From: Vanrija pseudolonga
Lineage: Eukaryota; Basidiomycota; Tremellomycetes; Trichosporonales; Trichosporonaceae
Direction of reading: 5' to 3'
Assembly: GCF_020906515.1 (NCBI RefSeq)
Contig: NC_085855.1
Location: 1,178,001 to 1,242,000, forward strand
DNA length: 64,000 nt
Shown: one piece after another, positions 46,549 through 58,403 of the stretch
Numbering within the stretch: the stretch's first letter is position 1
Layout: each line of letters opens with the position of its first letter
Notes under the pieces: model-generated
The model's input: only the letters and a program-made list of their open reading frames with translations
The model's database searches: none
Told to the model about the DNA's origin: nothing
Position numbers and translations under genes: made by a program

Positions 46549-49500
46549 ATGTCCACAGTCTTGTCGGCGCTGCGGGGCCACCGGCGGCGGTCGTCAAGCC
46601 TCTCGCGTGACAATGTCCTCGACGTCCTGCTACACCGGCGGGAGCCGAGTGGGGGGTCGCACGAAGACCGCGAGTCGAAGCGATCGTTCTCAAGGTCACG
46701 CAACGCGTCCAAGGTGAGCTTGCCGCCCAGCTCGTTCAAGTCGCGCAACAGCGGCTTCTTCGACATCTTCAAGCGCGACAAGGACAAGGATAGAGACAAG
46801 GACCATCATGGCCTTTCGTCAATCGTGGTGGCCAGTGGCGCGGCGGCCGCCGTTGGGAGTGACGAGGCAGGCGAGCTCGTGGCCAAAAAGTCAAGCCCAC
46901 TCAACACACCCAGCGGAAGCTTCACACAGATCGGCCACTTCATCTCCATTGCCGGTGACGAGGGCGTACAAGAGGCTGTTCAGACACGGAGAGAAAGCGA
47001 CCCTCAGCGAGAGAAGCACGAGGGAATCAGCGTCACACCGTTCGTCGCCGGCGACTCGCGGCGCTTCTCCCTCCCCGGCGACGAGGTACCGCTGCGGAGC
47101 ATCCCTCTGTGTGCGGGGCTGGAGAGTGACCCTGCGGACACGGCGAAGCCAGTCACTCGCGAGCGGCAGATGGTGAGTGGCGATGATTCGGCGACGGGTA
47201 CACTGACTCGAGCGCGGAATCCTCGCCCGGCAACCAGTCGCGAGGGAAGATGGTGTACCGCCCAGCTCGTTCAACGTGAGTCTTTGTCTCTCCCACCTCT
47301 ACGCTAATCCTAGCGCTACGATGGCCGGCGGCGGAACTCGTGGACGTCGGCGTTCCCGTACATTCCTGACCCCGGGTCGGTGCCCAACCCCGCGGCCGTC
47401 CACCACCCGCCATACCCGCACACGCACCACACCGACCTGTCGGCGCTCCTGCCGGCGACGATGAGGTGGGTCGCCGCCGCACCAGGGGCACACGGGAAGG
47501 CCCACCGACTCAAGCTCGTCCTCGAGGCCTTAAAGGAACAGGCAGACTCACACGACTGCTACCCGCCGATGCGGAGCCCGTCTCGCGTCCCCGACTACCC
47601 CACGTGGCAGACGACGGTGCTCGTCCATGTCGAGCTGGCCCGTTGCGATAAGTGCCTCGAATGGTACGACGAGATGGCCGAAGAAGAGCTGGCACGAATC
47701 GCGGAGGATAGGAAAGCGAAGGCAGCAGCTGAAGGTGCTGAAGCCCCAGCCAAGGCGCCCTCGGTAGAAACCGACGGCACAGATGACGACGAGCAGGCCG
47801 CGTGGATGCGGCGCATTAAAGCCGCCAACGAGAGCACGCCCGTAGCGTGTGCCTTCCGCGCCACCCACGAGGCGCTCGAGGCCGACAGGAAGCAGCTCAT
47901 GGAGAAGTGGACATCCGCGCGGGGTGGCAACGGCGCGCCATCCGCTGTCCCACGGGACGAGATGAACGCGGCGCTACGCTGGATGAGGCGGTATAACGCG
48001 CACCTTCTGCGCCGGGGAACGGCTCTGAGCTACGCCGACCTGGTGGCGCTCTACCCGGACGACGAGGTAAAGGGCGAGAACAACCCCAAGAGTGAGGAGA
48101 GTGTCGATGCCACAACCGCAGAGGTCGGGTTCCCCGCGCCGCGGCCGTACCGCCGCCGCATCCCCACGAGGGTGGGCGCGACGACGCGCCTGGTGTGGTG
48201 GGTCCACAACGCCGTCCCCAAATCAGAGCGCAAACGCGCGAGCCTGCGCCCCGCGTCCGTCTCGTTCCCCTTGCCGCTCCTCCGCCCGCGCGTAGCAATG
48301 CCCATACCCATGCCGATGGCGGACACGGACGACATGATCTCCCTCGCCGGTGCGCTGCTCCTAGACCCGCCCGCCCCGCCAAGCCCCAGCCCGTCGGGGA
48401 GCAGCGACGAGGTGGTGCACGGGCAGGTGCTTCGTCCGGCGCGCGTCACACTCCGCCACCTCCGGCGTAGCGGCACACTGAGCGTGACGCCAGCACCGCC
48501 CCCACCGCCGACATTACCCCCCAACATGTCCCCGCCGAGCACGACCCAGCCGCTCGCGTCCGAGCCACGCCTAGTGCCCTCGCGCACCGCGTCCCCCGAG
48601 GCACTGGAGGACGAGCCGCCGTCCCCGCGCCCGCGGCTCAGCGTCGACCTGCCGCGCAAGACACCGCCACTGCTGAGCGTGCACCCCGCCACGCCGGAAA
48701 CACCCGCCGACAAGCTCGCGGCCGCCACGCCGCTCGTGGGCGGGCTCGCGCCCCCATCGCGCGATGGCAGAAGCGCTGACCCACCGCAACCGGCCAGTCC
48801 GCTACAACGCCACAGCCCACGGCTGCCCAGCCCGCTTGGTGCCAAAGCAGTGTTCAGCAACCCCCCGCCGCCGGGGTACGACCCTCTTCCAAGTCCTGTG
48901 AGCCCGCGCACCGTGCTCCCGCCCGACACGGTGGACAGACCCGACACGACGGACACGCACGGCACGTCTGCCACGCACGGCACTTCTGCCACTCACGGCA
49001 CCTCGCCCAGCTCGCAGAGCTACGACTACTTTGGGTACACGGAGAGCTACGCGGAGGGGTACGACGCGCCACCAGCCCCCAGAGCCTACACCAGCCCGCC
49101 ACCGCGGCCGACACGTACCCCGAGCGGCGGGCGTGGTTCGTACGAGGGCCACCGGCCTGCGGCATTCACGCATGACGTACCCCCCGGCGGCTACGCCACA
49201 CCGCCAACTTACCCCACGCGCACGCCTAGCACCGGACGCGTGTCGAGCGATAGCCACCGCGCGTCAAACGAGAGTTACCGCCACATCGACTGGTCGCACG
49301 GCTATGCCGACCCAGCGCCGAGCGCGTTCACCACAGCACCGCGCCACGTCCGCACACCCAGTTCGGGGCGAGCGCACGACGGCCACCAGCCAGAGTGGCA
49401 GCCAGGCCACCTGCACGACGCCATGCCGAGCGCGTACGCGGCCCCACACGTGGCGCCACGTCGCGTGCCCAGCGCCAGCCGGCTGGCCTCCGAGGGCTGT

Positions 49501-50013
49501 GCAACCCCGTACATTACCCCCGAGTGGTCGCCGTACGTGCTGACCGACGAGCCTCGGCGCAGCACGCCGAGCCCGACCCAGCTCCGCCAGTCCCCGGGGA
49601 GCTCGACTCGCGCCCTTGCACGGGGGTACGCGCGCCACCGCCCGCTCGCACTTGCCCCGTCAACCATCGCGCCGAACCCTCCCCCGCCGCCGCCGCCTCC
49701 GCCCCCGCTCCGCCGGAGCCTGGGCGGCTCGCACCCGCGCCGCAGTGCCACCCGCTCCACTGATGACGCGGACGACTCAAGCTCGGACGAGTACCCCTCT
49801 ATCAGCGTCGCCCCGCGCCCCAACCTCGTTCGCCGCGCCTCGGGCGGCCAGCCCCGCCCCGTGCGCCCGCCAGCCCTCCGCTCACTCAACCCGCCCCCGC
49901 CGCCCTCACCGCCGCCGCAGGCTACTTTCGTCCGCCGCCGCGAGTCGCGCCCGCCTCGTACAGCGCCACCGCATGCCCAGCCCGACAACGAGTACGCCCC
50001 ACCCTGGACCTGA
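46549..50013 (+). CDS. Large unrecognised Pro/Ser/Arg-rich protein
   Basis: Three exons, 46549-47172, 47213-47275 and 47314-50013, all phase 0, giving 1,128 aa. I do not recognise it. The N-terminus is basic and Ser-rich (RGHRRRSSSLSRDN, FFDIFKRDKDKDRDKDHH). A short block bridging exons 2 and 3 (GVPPSSFNRYDGRRRNSW) and the region of residues about 260-420 look most structured (MRWVAAAPGAHGKAHRLKL, VLVHVELARCDKCLEWYDEM, ALRWMRRYNAHLLRRGTALS) and may be a small helical domain. The C-terminal 600 residues are disordered. They carry HGTSAT repeats and degenerate RTPSxGR repeats (RTPSGGR, RTPSTGR, RTPSSGR) spaced about 40-50 residues apart, plus an 11-proline run. RTPS/RRxS motifs look like basophilic-kinase targets; this is inference. 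Another 3' splice choice for exon 2 would break the frame. Confidence 0.68.
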
Positions 50014-50119
50014 CGCGTGCTGGATCCGACCCGACCCTATGCATATTGTATGTGAAGCGAGACAAATGAATAATAATGATACATGAACATGGCTGTTCGG
50101 TGCGAGTGTCCCAAAAGAA

Positions 50120-53100
50120 TCAAGCGTGTTGGTGTGGTGTCGAGGGCGTTGTCGTCGGCGCTGAAGCTCCGCGCGACAACTCTTCTGCCCGCTCGCGTAT
50201 CCGCTCGCGGGCGGCCTCTATCATTTCGAGAATATTGGCCTGGTGCACAGGCTTGGGGAGCAGGTCGTCCGCCCCAGCGGCGAGGTACTCGTCCTGGTCC
50301 TCGCGGAGCGCGTTGCCGGTACATCCGACAATGAACAGCGGCAGGCCTAGGCGGCGCACCTCGGCCGCCACCTCGACACCAGTCATCTTGGGCATCTGGT
50401 TGTCGAGGAAGACAATGTCGTAGTGGGTCGTTGATCCGGGCTCGAAGCTCGCGATGATCATGTCGAGCGCCATTCGGCCATTCTCCGCCGTGGTGACCTG
50501 GTGGCCGAGGCGACGCAACATTCGTGCCATGAGCTTGCGGGTCAAGACGTCGTCGTCCACCACCAGCGCCGACATTGGCGCCTGGCCATCAACTGCAGGA
50601 GAAGACGGTGGGATAGATGACAATGCCGGCGTGTCGAGCGGCTTGTCGGGGGTGGCCCTTGGGTGCCCTTCAGGCGTTTCGGGGATGGTAGACACTGGAG
50701 GGAGCTGGAAGTGCTGCAGTCGCGGCGGGTCCGGCACATGGACCGAGCTTGAACTTAGTGGCGAGGGTGACGACGGCAAGTAGCTCCAGTCGACCGGTCT
50801 GAATGACACAGTCGTCGACTCTGGAGCCATAGCCATCACTTGCGAGCCGGTTGTACCGAGGGGCGGCGAGGGCGTTGGCGGGGAGGAGGAGGCAGCAAGC
50901 GGAACAGCTCCGGCCGATAAGCTTCGCCTGGGAGAAGAGCTGGGTGGGACGTCGGGGCCAGATCGTCGCAATGGGCTCGGAACTGGGGCGACATCGTTGG
51001 ATCCAGCCGACGAAGGGTTTGACGAGTCCTCTGTGGCGCTCGACGCAGAGTCCCGCTTGCGAATGGCGCGAAGATAGGCGGCTTCCTCTGATGCGGTCGA
51101 TGGGCGACGTGATTCAGTCAACGCGGCGGGGGGGAGTCGGCCTAGCCCCGACTTGCTAGGGGTGCGATGTACTGTCGGTGAGGCTTGGGCCGACGGTGCT
51201 ACCGAGCCCGGCAACGAGGTAGAACCTGTCGGGAAACCTGCTTCAGGCGACTCTCGCAGCGCGTTGTCGCTCTTGGGACCTCCGTCACCCGGTGCGTCCA
51301 AACCCGCTGTCGGCGGTGCGTTCACCAGCACGGCATAGGGCAGTTCGAACCAGAACATACTGCCCTTCCCAGTCTCAGAGTCGACGCCCAGCCGACCGCC
51401 GCTCAGCTTGACAATCTGCCGAACGAGGGCTAAGCCGAGGCCAGAGCCCTTGCCACCTTGGCGACGACCAATCTCCGTCTGGACGTAGGGCGAGAACAGC
51501 CTGTTGTCCGAGACATCCTCTGGGCGGAGCCCAACGCCAGTGTCGTGCACCTCGACTCGGACGACAACCTTGGGCACAGCGACGCCGTCCAAGGGATATG
51601 TGCCATATGAGAAGTTGCGCTCGAGCTCTGGCGGGATGGCCTGCGTTGCGGTGCTCTTCAGTCTCGGCGACTGCTTGGCGTAGGGTGATCTGGAGCGCGA
51701 GCCTGGTTCGCTGGCTCTGCGAATGAGGGACTGTCTTTTGGATTCCATCGACACATTGCCGCGCTCAGGATCGTCATTGACAGCGTAGTTGTCATCAAAC
51801 ATTGCTGCCCGCGGGCTGGTGACTTTGGAGCTTTCTTGGCTGGGAACGATCGTGCTAGAGTCGGTTCGTCGCCGGGGAAGAGGCGGGAGGGTGAAGGTAG
51901 GGAACATGAGTTTGGTAACCACGCGAACAGAGCCAGAGTGCGTCTGTCACATTAGCACCATAGCCATATTGCACGCATGTGCACTCACAAACTTGAGAGC
52001 ATTTGAGACCAGGTTGGAGGTGATCTGCCTCAACCGCATCTCGTCGCCGATGAACAGCCCGCCACACATGTCAATCCTGGGATCGAGCTCGACACTGAAC
52101 TTGATGTCATTGAGCTCAGCCTGGACCTGGTGGCTGAGGGCGACAAGCTGAATCGACTTGTGAAAGTCGAAGGGCTTGCGCGCTTGGGTGAACCGACCAG
52201 ATTCCATTCGGTTGAATGATAAGACGTCGTTCAGAACCTGGCGGGTTAGCGGTGTCGATCAAGATGAACCCACCTTCTCCATCATCGCAAGACTGCCCAT
52301 AAGGCCGTGGACCATATCAGCCTGACCCTCTCCGAGCTCCCTAAAGACACCTTCGCCCTCGAGGTTCTGGACAGCGAGGAGAGCAGTGTTAAGTGGCACT
52401 CGCACCTCGTGGAAGACTGCACAAGTCAGTAGTCACCCCAATCTGCTTCGCTCACTGTAAGAGACGAAACGCTTCTTCGACTCTTCAGCCTTGCGCTCCA
52501 TGATCTGAGCGGCCTGGACCGCCCGATACTGCATCTTGAGCTGCTGACGGAGCTGGAACAGCTGGCGATCGTTCCGTTCACGGACATAGGAGGTGCCAAC
52601 CAGGAAGGCATGGTAGAGCCCAACTGCTGGTTCAGCGTTGACCCCCCATGCACGGTCACGTACACATCGCCGGGTTGCGATAGAACAGCCGCGGTACACT
52701 GGGCTGGTTGAACAGGAGGAATCCTGCCGAGATGAAGTAGCTTGCCACGCCCACGAGGTGGAAGATCCGATTCTGCCGCATCGCCATGATGGCGATACTC
52801 GGAAAGCCCATCAGGATGCCCATGTAGTAGAGAAACAACTTTGATCCGCATCCTGGCACTCCCTGGAAGTACTGCAGCCGTCAGTGACTTGCACAGCCAG
52901 ATCGTTGTGACGTACACCGCAGTTGCGCTGATATCGTTAGCGCACGCTAAATTAATTCGCAGCCACAGCCACACTCACCATCTCGACTGAAATAAGGATC
53001 TAGGATCATCAGCCGAAGACTTGTCAAGTGAGACTCACTCCCCAGGGCCAGACCGCGCCCCAGACAATGACCTGGTACAGCCAAGGAAACTTCAGGGGGC

Positions 53101-54138
53101 CGTCCAATGCCACTGCGAATGGCAGGAGCACGGTAAAGAAACCTGCGAGTCCAACATAGGCCCAGAGCTGAAACTTGTCAAGCGGCATCTGCAGCGTGTT
53201 GGAGAGGATCCACGAGATGATGAAGAATAATGAACAGAGCAGCGCTCCTTGCTTCTCCGAGTACCATACCTGAGGTCAGCAGAATCGGGCGCGGCACTCA
53301 CCTCTCTCTGGTACAACCTCTCTTTTGCAGGCTCAGGAAAGCTCTGGCTAGCGAAATGGGTAATGGCGGGGATCATGCGATGCTTCACAAAGTCGCGCAG
53401 GCCTTCCGGCGAACACGCACTCCGGGGTTGGCGCTTGAAGCTCGACGACTCTGAGACGGTGCGGCTGGGATGTGTCCCGGTATTGAGTTGCGAATTGTTC
53501 TTGTGCCAGAGGCCTGTCGCTGGTCTCGACGGCTCGTGCTCGTCGCTCTCGGCCTCATGCGACGAGTGCTGGTCTATCTCGGCCGCACCGGCTCCGGTCA
53601 CCTCGACCTTGAGCTGCTCAAAGTCATTGTCGACGACAACGAAGTGGACCGGTCCGGGTGGAGTCGCATCTGGCTTTGGGTCATCGCTCTCGACCTGGGG
53701 CGCGCGTGATCCCTTCGAGCTGCGCGTCATGCCTGTGGACGCCCGCCGAATCTTGGGCCGGCTGGGAGGCGCCTCCGTCGCCGGCGTCGCGAGGACGTCG
53801 GAAGGACTCGAAGAACGCGTCGGTGACCCTGGGCGTGGGCCTGCCGCTGTCTCCGAGGACCCACTCGAGGTCGGCAGAGGCGCCGTGATGAAACTGTGCA
53901 GAAAATCTGAGACACTGTTCGCGGCGTGGCGGAGGCGGTTGGCCGCCAGTGACCGGCCATGGAATCGAATGTTGTTTCCTTGGGCAACCGCTGGCACAGG
54001 CAGCATCGGTTCGGCGCTGCCTGTTGTCTCACTCGGTCTTGCTCTACCCTCGCTCCCTGGCGGAGGCTCGTGCGTGTGGGCTGCGGGTGGCTGATGGGTA
54101 GATCTCCGGCCGCGGGTGTCGGTGGGCAAGCGCGTCAT
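50120..54138 (-). CDS. Membrane-bound hybrid histidine kinase
   Basis: Nine exons (minus): 53302-54138, 53039-53269, 52979-52999, 52916-52927, 52664-52871, 52456-52626, 52274-52416, 51989-52237, 50120-51943, giving about 1,231 aa. Residues 1-270 are disordered and probably cytoplasmic. Exons 2-5 encode four to six hydrophobic helices (LLCSLFFIISWIL, VGLAGFFTVLLPFAVAL, FLYYMGILMGFPSIAIMAM, VGVASYFISAGFLLF). A coiled stretch leads to the H-box FHEVRVPLNTALLAVQNL with phosphoacceptor His about 496, then N-box MRLRQITSNLVSNALKF, G1 HDTGVGL and G2 GKGSGLGLAL. A Ser/Pro linker precedes a receiver with VVDDD, acceptor Asp about 1138 (DIVFLDNQMPKM) and Lys in LLPKPV. Fungal hybrid kinases feed Ypd1 and HOG-type pathways. 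The signal sensed is unknown. Exon 4 is a 12-nt micro-exon. The start is uncertain; the frame stays open further upstream. Confidence 0.9.
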
Positions 54139-55671
54139 GGCTGAGTCTGTCAGATTTTTGTCCGCACACGTTTGCAGTAACGCGTACCGGGTGATAGTGG
54201 TCGCGATGGACCTTCGAGAGACGTGATCGGCGTGCGAACTTGTTGGTCTATCAAGGCTCGCTCTCTGCCGGCCGGTGAAGGCGCCGACTGGGGCGACGCC
54301 GACACTGGCGATGACGAGCTTGTGCCCGGTTGCCCCAAGGCGGTGTTTAGTGACGTCCTCTTGGGCTGTATTAGAGAAATCTGTGGTCTGTTGCCAGGCC
54401 GTGATGTGTCGATTGCTGATGGAGATGAGGTGGTTGGGGATGTCATTGGGCTCTGAGTAAATAGTGCTGCGGCAACTTACGACCGGCGAACTGGGGGTCG
54501 CGGTATGCCTTCGCGGTAGTGCCTGGTGAGATGGCACGGGGGCGAGATCTGTGCTTTTGCGTCGTCGGTGCTGCTGCACACGGACGTCACAGGCGACTCC
54601 GTCCTTCTATGACGAGGTTGCGGGATGTCGGCGGCGGAGTGATGCGGTAGTGCCGAAGGAGAGGGACAGTGTGGTCGTGATCCGATTCGGGAGGGAGCGT
54701 GGTGTGTGTGGGAGGTCGAGCTTGCCGGCGCCGAGTGTCGGCAGCCCGAGTGTCGAGGTAGGATAGAGAACGAGGGGGGCGAGGGAGAGATGAGCAAGCA
54801 CAAAGTAACGAACGTGTAAGTCTTGTTGGAACAGCTTGTGGTCGTCGTCGGCGTCGTTGTCGGTACGGCGGCGGCCGCTAGCAGCGCTGCATTGTTTGAA
54901 GACGATGTGTATACATTCCGGTGCAATGTGCAAGGCACGACAAACCCCGGCCGTAGCGTACACAGTCGAGGAGGGTGCAGGGCTGCGCGCAGGGCACAGA
55001 GGCAGAGAACAGAGAGCAGGTCAGCGGTCAGAGTCAGCAGGAGCAGAACGTCGAGGGGGGCCGCCTCCCTCGGTGGCGCAAAGAATGTGGCGTCAATAGG
55101 GATTGTGTAAAAACGACGAAAACAACCGACACATGTCGTCGTTGTGGCCTTTTGCCCCCCCCCTGCTGCCTCTGGCTGCTGCCTCGCCTGCTGCCCCTGG
55201 CCCAACATTCAAATGGCATTGCTATTCAATCGCCAGTTTACCCGCAAAGCCCCCTTCAATCGCCATGCATCCCGCTATCAGACATGTACCAAAAATCCAG
55301 TGGGCACCGAGACAGTTGCCGCCGATGTTATCAGCCGATCTGGCGGCGGGAGGCCTAGCCTTTGTTGAGATCGGTCGGGGCTGCGGCAACGACCTTGCAA
55401 ACGTGCGGTGCTCCACGACCCCAGCCGCGCTCCACTCCGCAGCGGCGATCAACGTCGTTCGCGATCTGCTGCTGCTGCTGCTGCTGCTGGACCCCCGCAC
55501 CCCCCGTCCACCGCCATCGCCCATCCCAATTGTGCATGCTACATACAATCATGCCGAAGACACGGTGACTACCGGACCCGTCGGCACGCGGCGGCAGATG
55601 GCGCACCATCGCTGCTGCCCACCACGCCAGTTCTCCCTCCACCTCTGTCACGCACCGCGCAGCGCGTGTGA
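54139..55671. other. 1.5-kb region: kinase promoter/leader and 3' flank of the SDR gene
   Basis: No gene is supported. Frames here are compositional. CCTCGTTC/CT-type DNA lies on the kinase side around 54600-54800. A CTG x8 tract lies at 55466-55489. Confidence 0.5.
55466..55489. repeat. CTG x8 trinucleotide microsatellite
   Basis: Eight perfect CTG units in the 3' flank of the SDR gene, about 180 bp past its stop codon. It may lie in its 3' UTR, read as CAG on the minus strand. Confidence 0.85.
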
Positions 55672-57003
55672 TTACTTGGCCGCGGCGGCCTCCTCCTGCA
55701 ACGCGGCCTTGAAGTCGCCCACGGCGTCAGCGAAGCCAGTCTTGGCGTCGTCGACCTCGAAACCAGACGCCAGGGCCTCCGAGTTGTCATACGAGCCGGC
55801 CCAAGTGAGGCAGATGTTGATGACGGCCGGGTCCTTCTCGTACTTGATGAGCTTGAGGGCCTCGTCGCCGCCGTGCTCCTTGAGCGCGGCGATGATCTGG
55901 CGCGGCGTGATCGTGATGCCGGGGATGTTGATCGAGCGGTGCCCGTACTTGAAGTTGGACTCGGGCATGCACATGCCCCAGACAATGTTACGGAACACGG
56001 TCTTGGCACGGCTGAGGTAGTGGGGGATCTCGTCGAGCATCGGGTCGTCAGGACCCGAGGCTACGGGGCAGATTGCCTCGAGGCCCTGCAGCGGCTCGCG
56101 GATCAGGCCAGAGAAGAAGGAAGACGCGGCGGTGGAGGGCTGGGGGTTTGTGTCAGCGGCGTCGTTGTGAATCGCGTCGCCGTGAATTGCCCTCGGCACT
56201 CGGCAGCACTCACAGCTCCGGTACGGATGGCGACAGTGGGCAGGCGGAGGGAGCGCGTGTCGAGGTAGCCCTTGCGTCCGTAGTCGTAGGCGTAAAGCTC
56301 GCCAATCTGCTTCTGCACACCGTATGACGTGCCAGCGATGAGGGGGGTGTCACTAGACTATGTCAGCAAGGGCGTCCTTCTCGCGTTGGCCCAGCCGCAC
56401 ACGCCTCACCTTGGAATGACATGGTCCTTGGGGCCGGCCTTGGGACCGCCGTACACAGCCAACGACGAGATGAAGACGTGCACGATGCGGGGGTTGGTGC
56501 CGTCGGGCTTGCCAAAGATCTCGTCGTTGTGCTTCCTCACGGCCTTGAGGAGCTGGACGTGCGAGTCGACGTTGACGGCCCATCCGAGCTCAAAGTTGGC
56601 CTCGGAGCCGCCCGACATGATGCCGCTGGCGTGGGCGTCAGCAGTGCCCTACATCCCTCCCATCCCTATCCCAACTCACTGGAGCGCAAACACGCCGCCG
56701 ACCTTCTCGCCCTCGAACAGCTTGGCGAGGTCCTCGGCCTTGCCGAGGTCAGCCTGCACGGCGCGCAGGCGCTTCTCGTCTTCGACGTAGCGCGGGGGCT
56801 CGACAATGTCGGTCGTGATCACCCGGAGGTTGGGGTACAGCTCGAGCAGGAGCTTGGTGACCTCGCGGCCGACGAAGCCTGAGCAGGTGTGAGTGGAGCT
56901 CGCTCGCGCTGGGGGCACGCCACGCCAACCCACCGTTCGCGCCGGTCAGGAGCACAGTCTGCACATGGGCAGGGAGCTGAAAGTCGTATGTAGGTCCGGC
57001 CAT
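55672..57003 (-). CDS. NAD(P)-dependent epimerase/dehydratase, extended SDR (D-erythronate dehydrogenase-like)
   Basis: Five exons (minus): 56934-57003, 56680-56878, 56410-56625, 56214-56352, 55672-56139, giving 363 aa. It has a Rossmann glycine motif TGANGFVG (about residues 20-27) interrupted by intron 1, an acidic residue after beta-2 (VITTDIVEP) favouring NAD over NADP, the segment LHGIMSGGSEANFELG, active-site Tyr172 and Lys176 in SYGVQK with the upstream Ser in ISSLAVYG, and LRLPTVAIRTGAPSTAASSF. The HGIMSG and RLPT blocks resemble DenD-type dehydrogenases that oxidise four-carbon sugar acids. This specificity is a family-level inference. The protein is cytosolic, with no targeting signal. 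All five exons close without gaps. Confidence 0.88.
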
Positions 57004-58403
57004 TGTGAGTGTGAGTAGTCAATTGAGAGAGAGCTCGATGCAGGATGCGATGCGATGGGTGGTGCTTAAGAGTCGCTTGTCCGGGTCGATGGCCGCGTGC
57101 CGCCAGTTGCCGGTCACGTCGGCCCGGCATATCGGCGGCATATCGGTCCGGCATTGGTCCGGGTGAAAGGTGCTTGGGTGGTCTGGTCACCGCCGTCGCC
57201 GGGACGGCGGTCGCGCGTCTGCGCTTCGGAGGCATGCATATCCTGGCCAGGTGAGCATGAGAGCGAGATCCTGGAGCCCCTACATGTGATAGTACTACAT
57301 ACGAGGCTGCCCAGGGCTGTTCACGCTGAGAGCCACGCCTAGCCCCGCCGCCTGGCTCGACCGAGAAATCGGGTCGACCTCTACGTCTATGGCTGCACAC
57401 GCTTGGCATCTCTCCAGGATCTCCGGGTCAGGCCCATCCGAGGGGCCACGGTATAGCAGTGTGCCGAGCGTGGCAGACAAAGCTCTTGACAGTGGCAGAG
57501 TGGCAGAGTGGTAGGTTGTCGAGGGGCAAGTGTGCTCCCAGCATCAGCACAGTAGCCTCACACGAACGACCTCCATGCAGCAGCACACCCATGCGCGCTC
57601 GAACTCATTCAGCTCGAGCGCGCGTGCCGATTGCAGCGTCATGTGTGCCGGGGCGAGCGTGCACCTGGCTTTCTGGACGGAGAACGACCACCGAGCACCA
57701 CCCGCCTCCGTGGCGGTGTCGAAAGCCTGCTGGTCTCGGGCGACAGGTCCACGCTCCGAGCCCGTGATGAGAATCCGGTCCCGAGGGGTCGGGCGACGGG
57801 TTCGGGGAGTAGGGTCGGTCTCCTTTTGCATGTGTGTGTGCGGGGACGTACACAGCTGTGGAGGTCATCCTCCCCCCATCCCTTTTGCCATCCACAAGCC
57901 ATCCCACCCCACACTCTCTCATCCACCCCGCCGTCGCGCCAGCGTGCGTCAAGCCCAACCCACCGGCTTCAGAGCAAACACAGAGCGAAAGGAGAGCGGC
58001 CGGCCCCACTCTTTCCGTGCCAAATACTGCACATTTGGTACATGATTCGACCCCGCCGCACGCCGCGACGAGTGAAGGGGGCAATACCCCGGTCCACTCC
58101 CGCCGAGTTATGGTAACTCGCCTGAGCCCCGCCCGCTTCGCGCTGGGTACGGCTGTGATGGATACACGCCGCGCGTATGATCGAAGAGAGGCAGCTCTTC
58201 TTTTGCGTGCGTGTCGTGGGTGTGCATGTGGTGAGGCGGCGTCAGTCATAGTCAGCTTTCTTTTCCTTGTGGGTGGTCAGCGCTGGTTCGCACCTCACGC
58301 CTCGCTGCGCTCGACCGCTCGCCCCGCTCCCCGCCGTGCCCAGATCTATGCATCATACCTAAGACGGCCACGACCGCCATATCTTACAAACCTATCCGAC
58401 AAC
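57004..58403. other. 1.4-kb intergenic region upstream of the SDR gene
   Basis: No gene is supported. Long frames such as 57605-58249 (minus) lack domains and splice support. It holds the SDR promoter and the 3' flank of MPC2. Confidence 0.5.

Noticed and set aside
57605-58249. 214-codon minus-strand frame between SDR and MPC2
   Set aside because: No domain and high Arg/Ser/Pro content; overlapping frames of similar length exist on the other strand.
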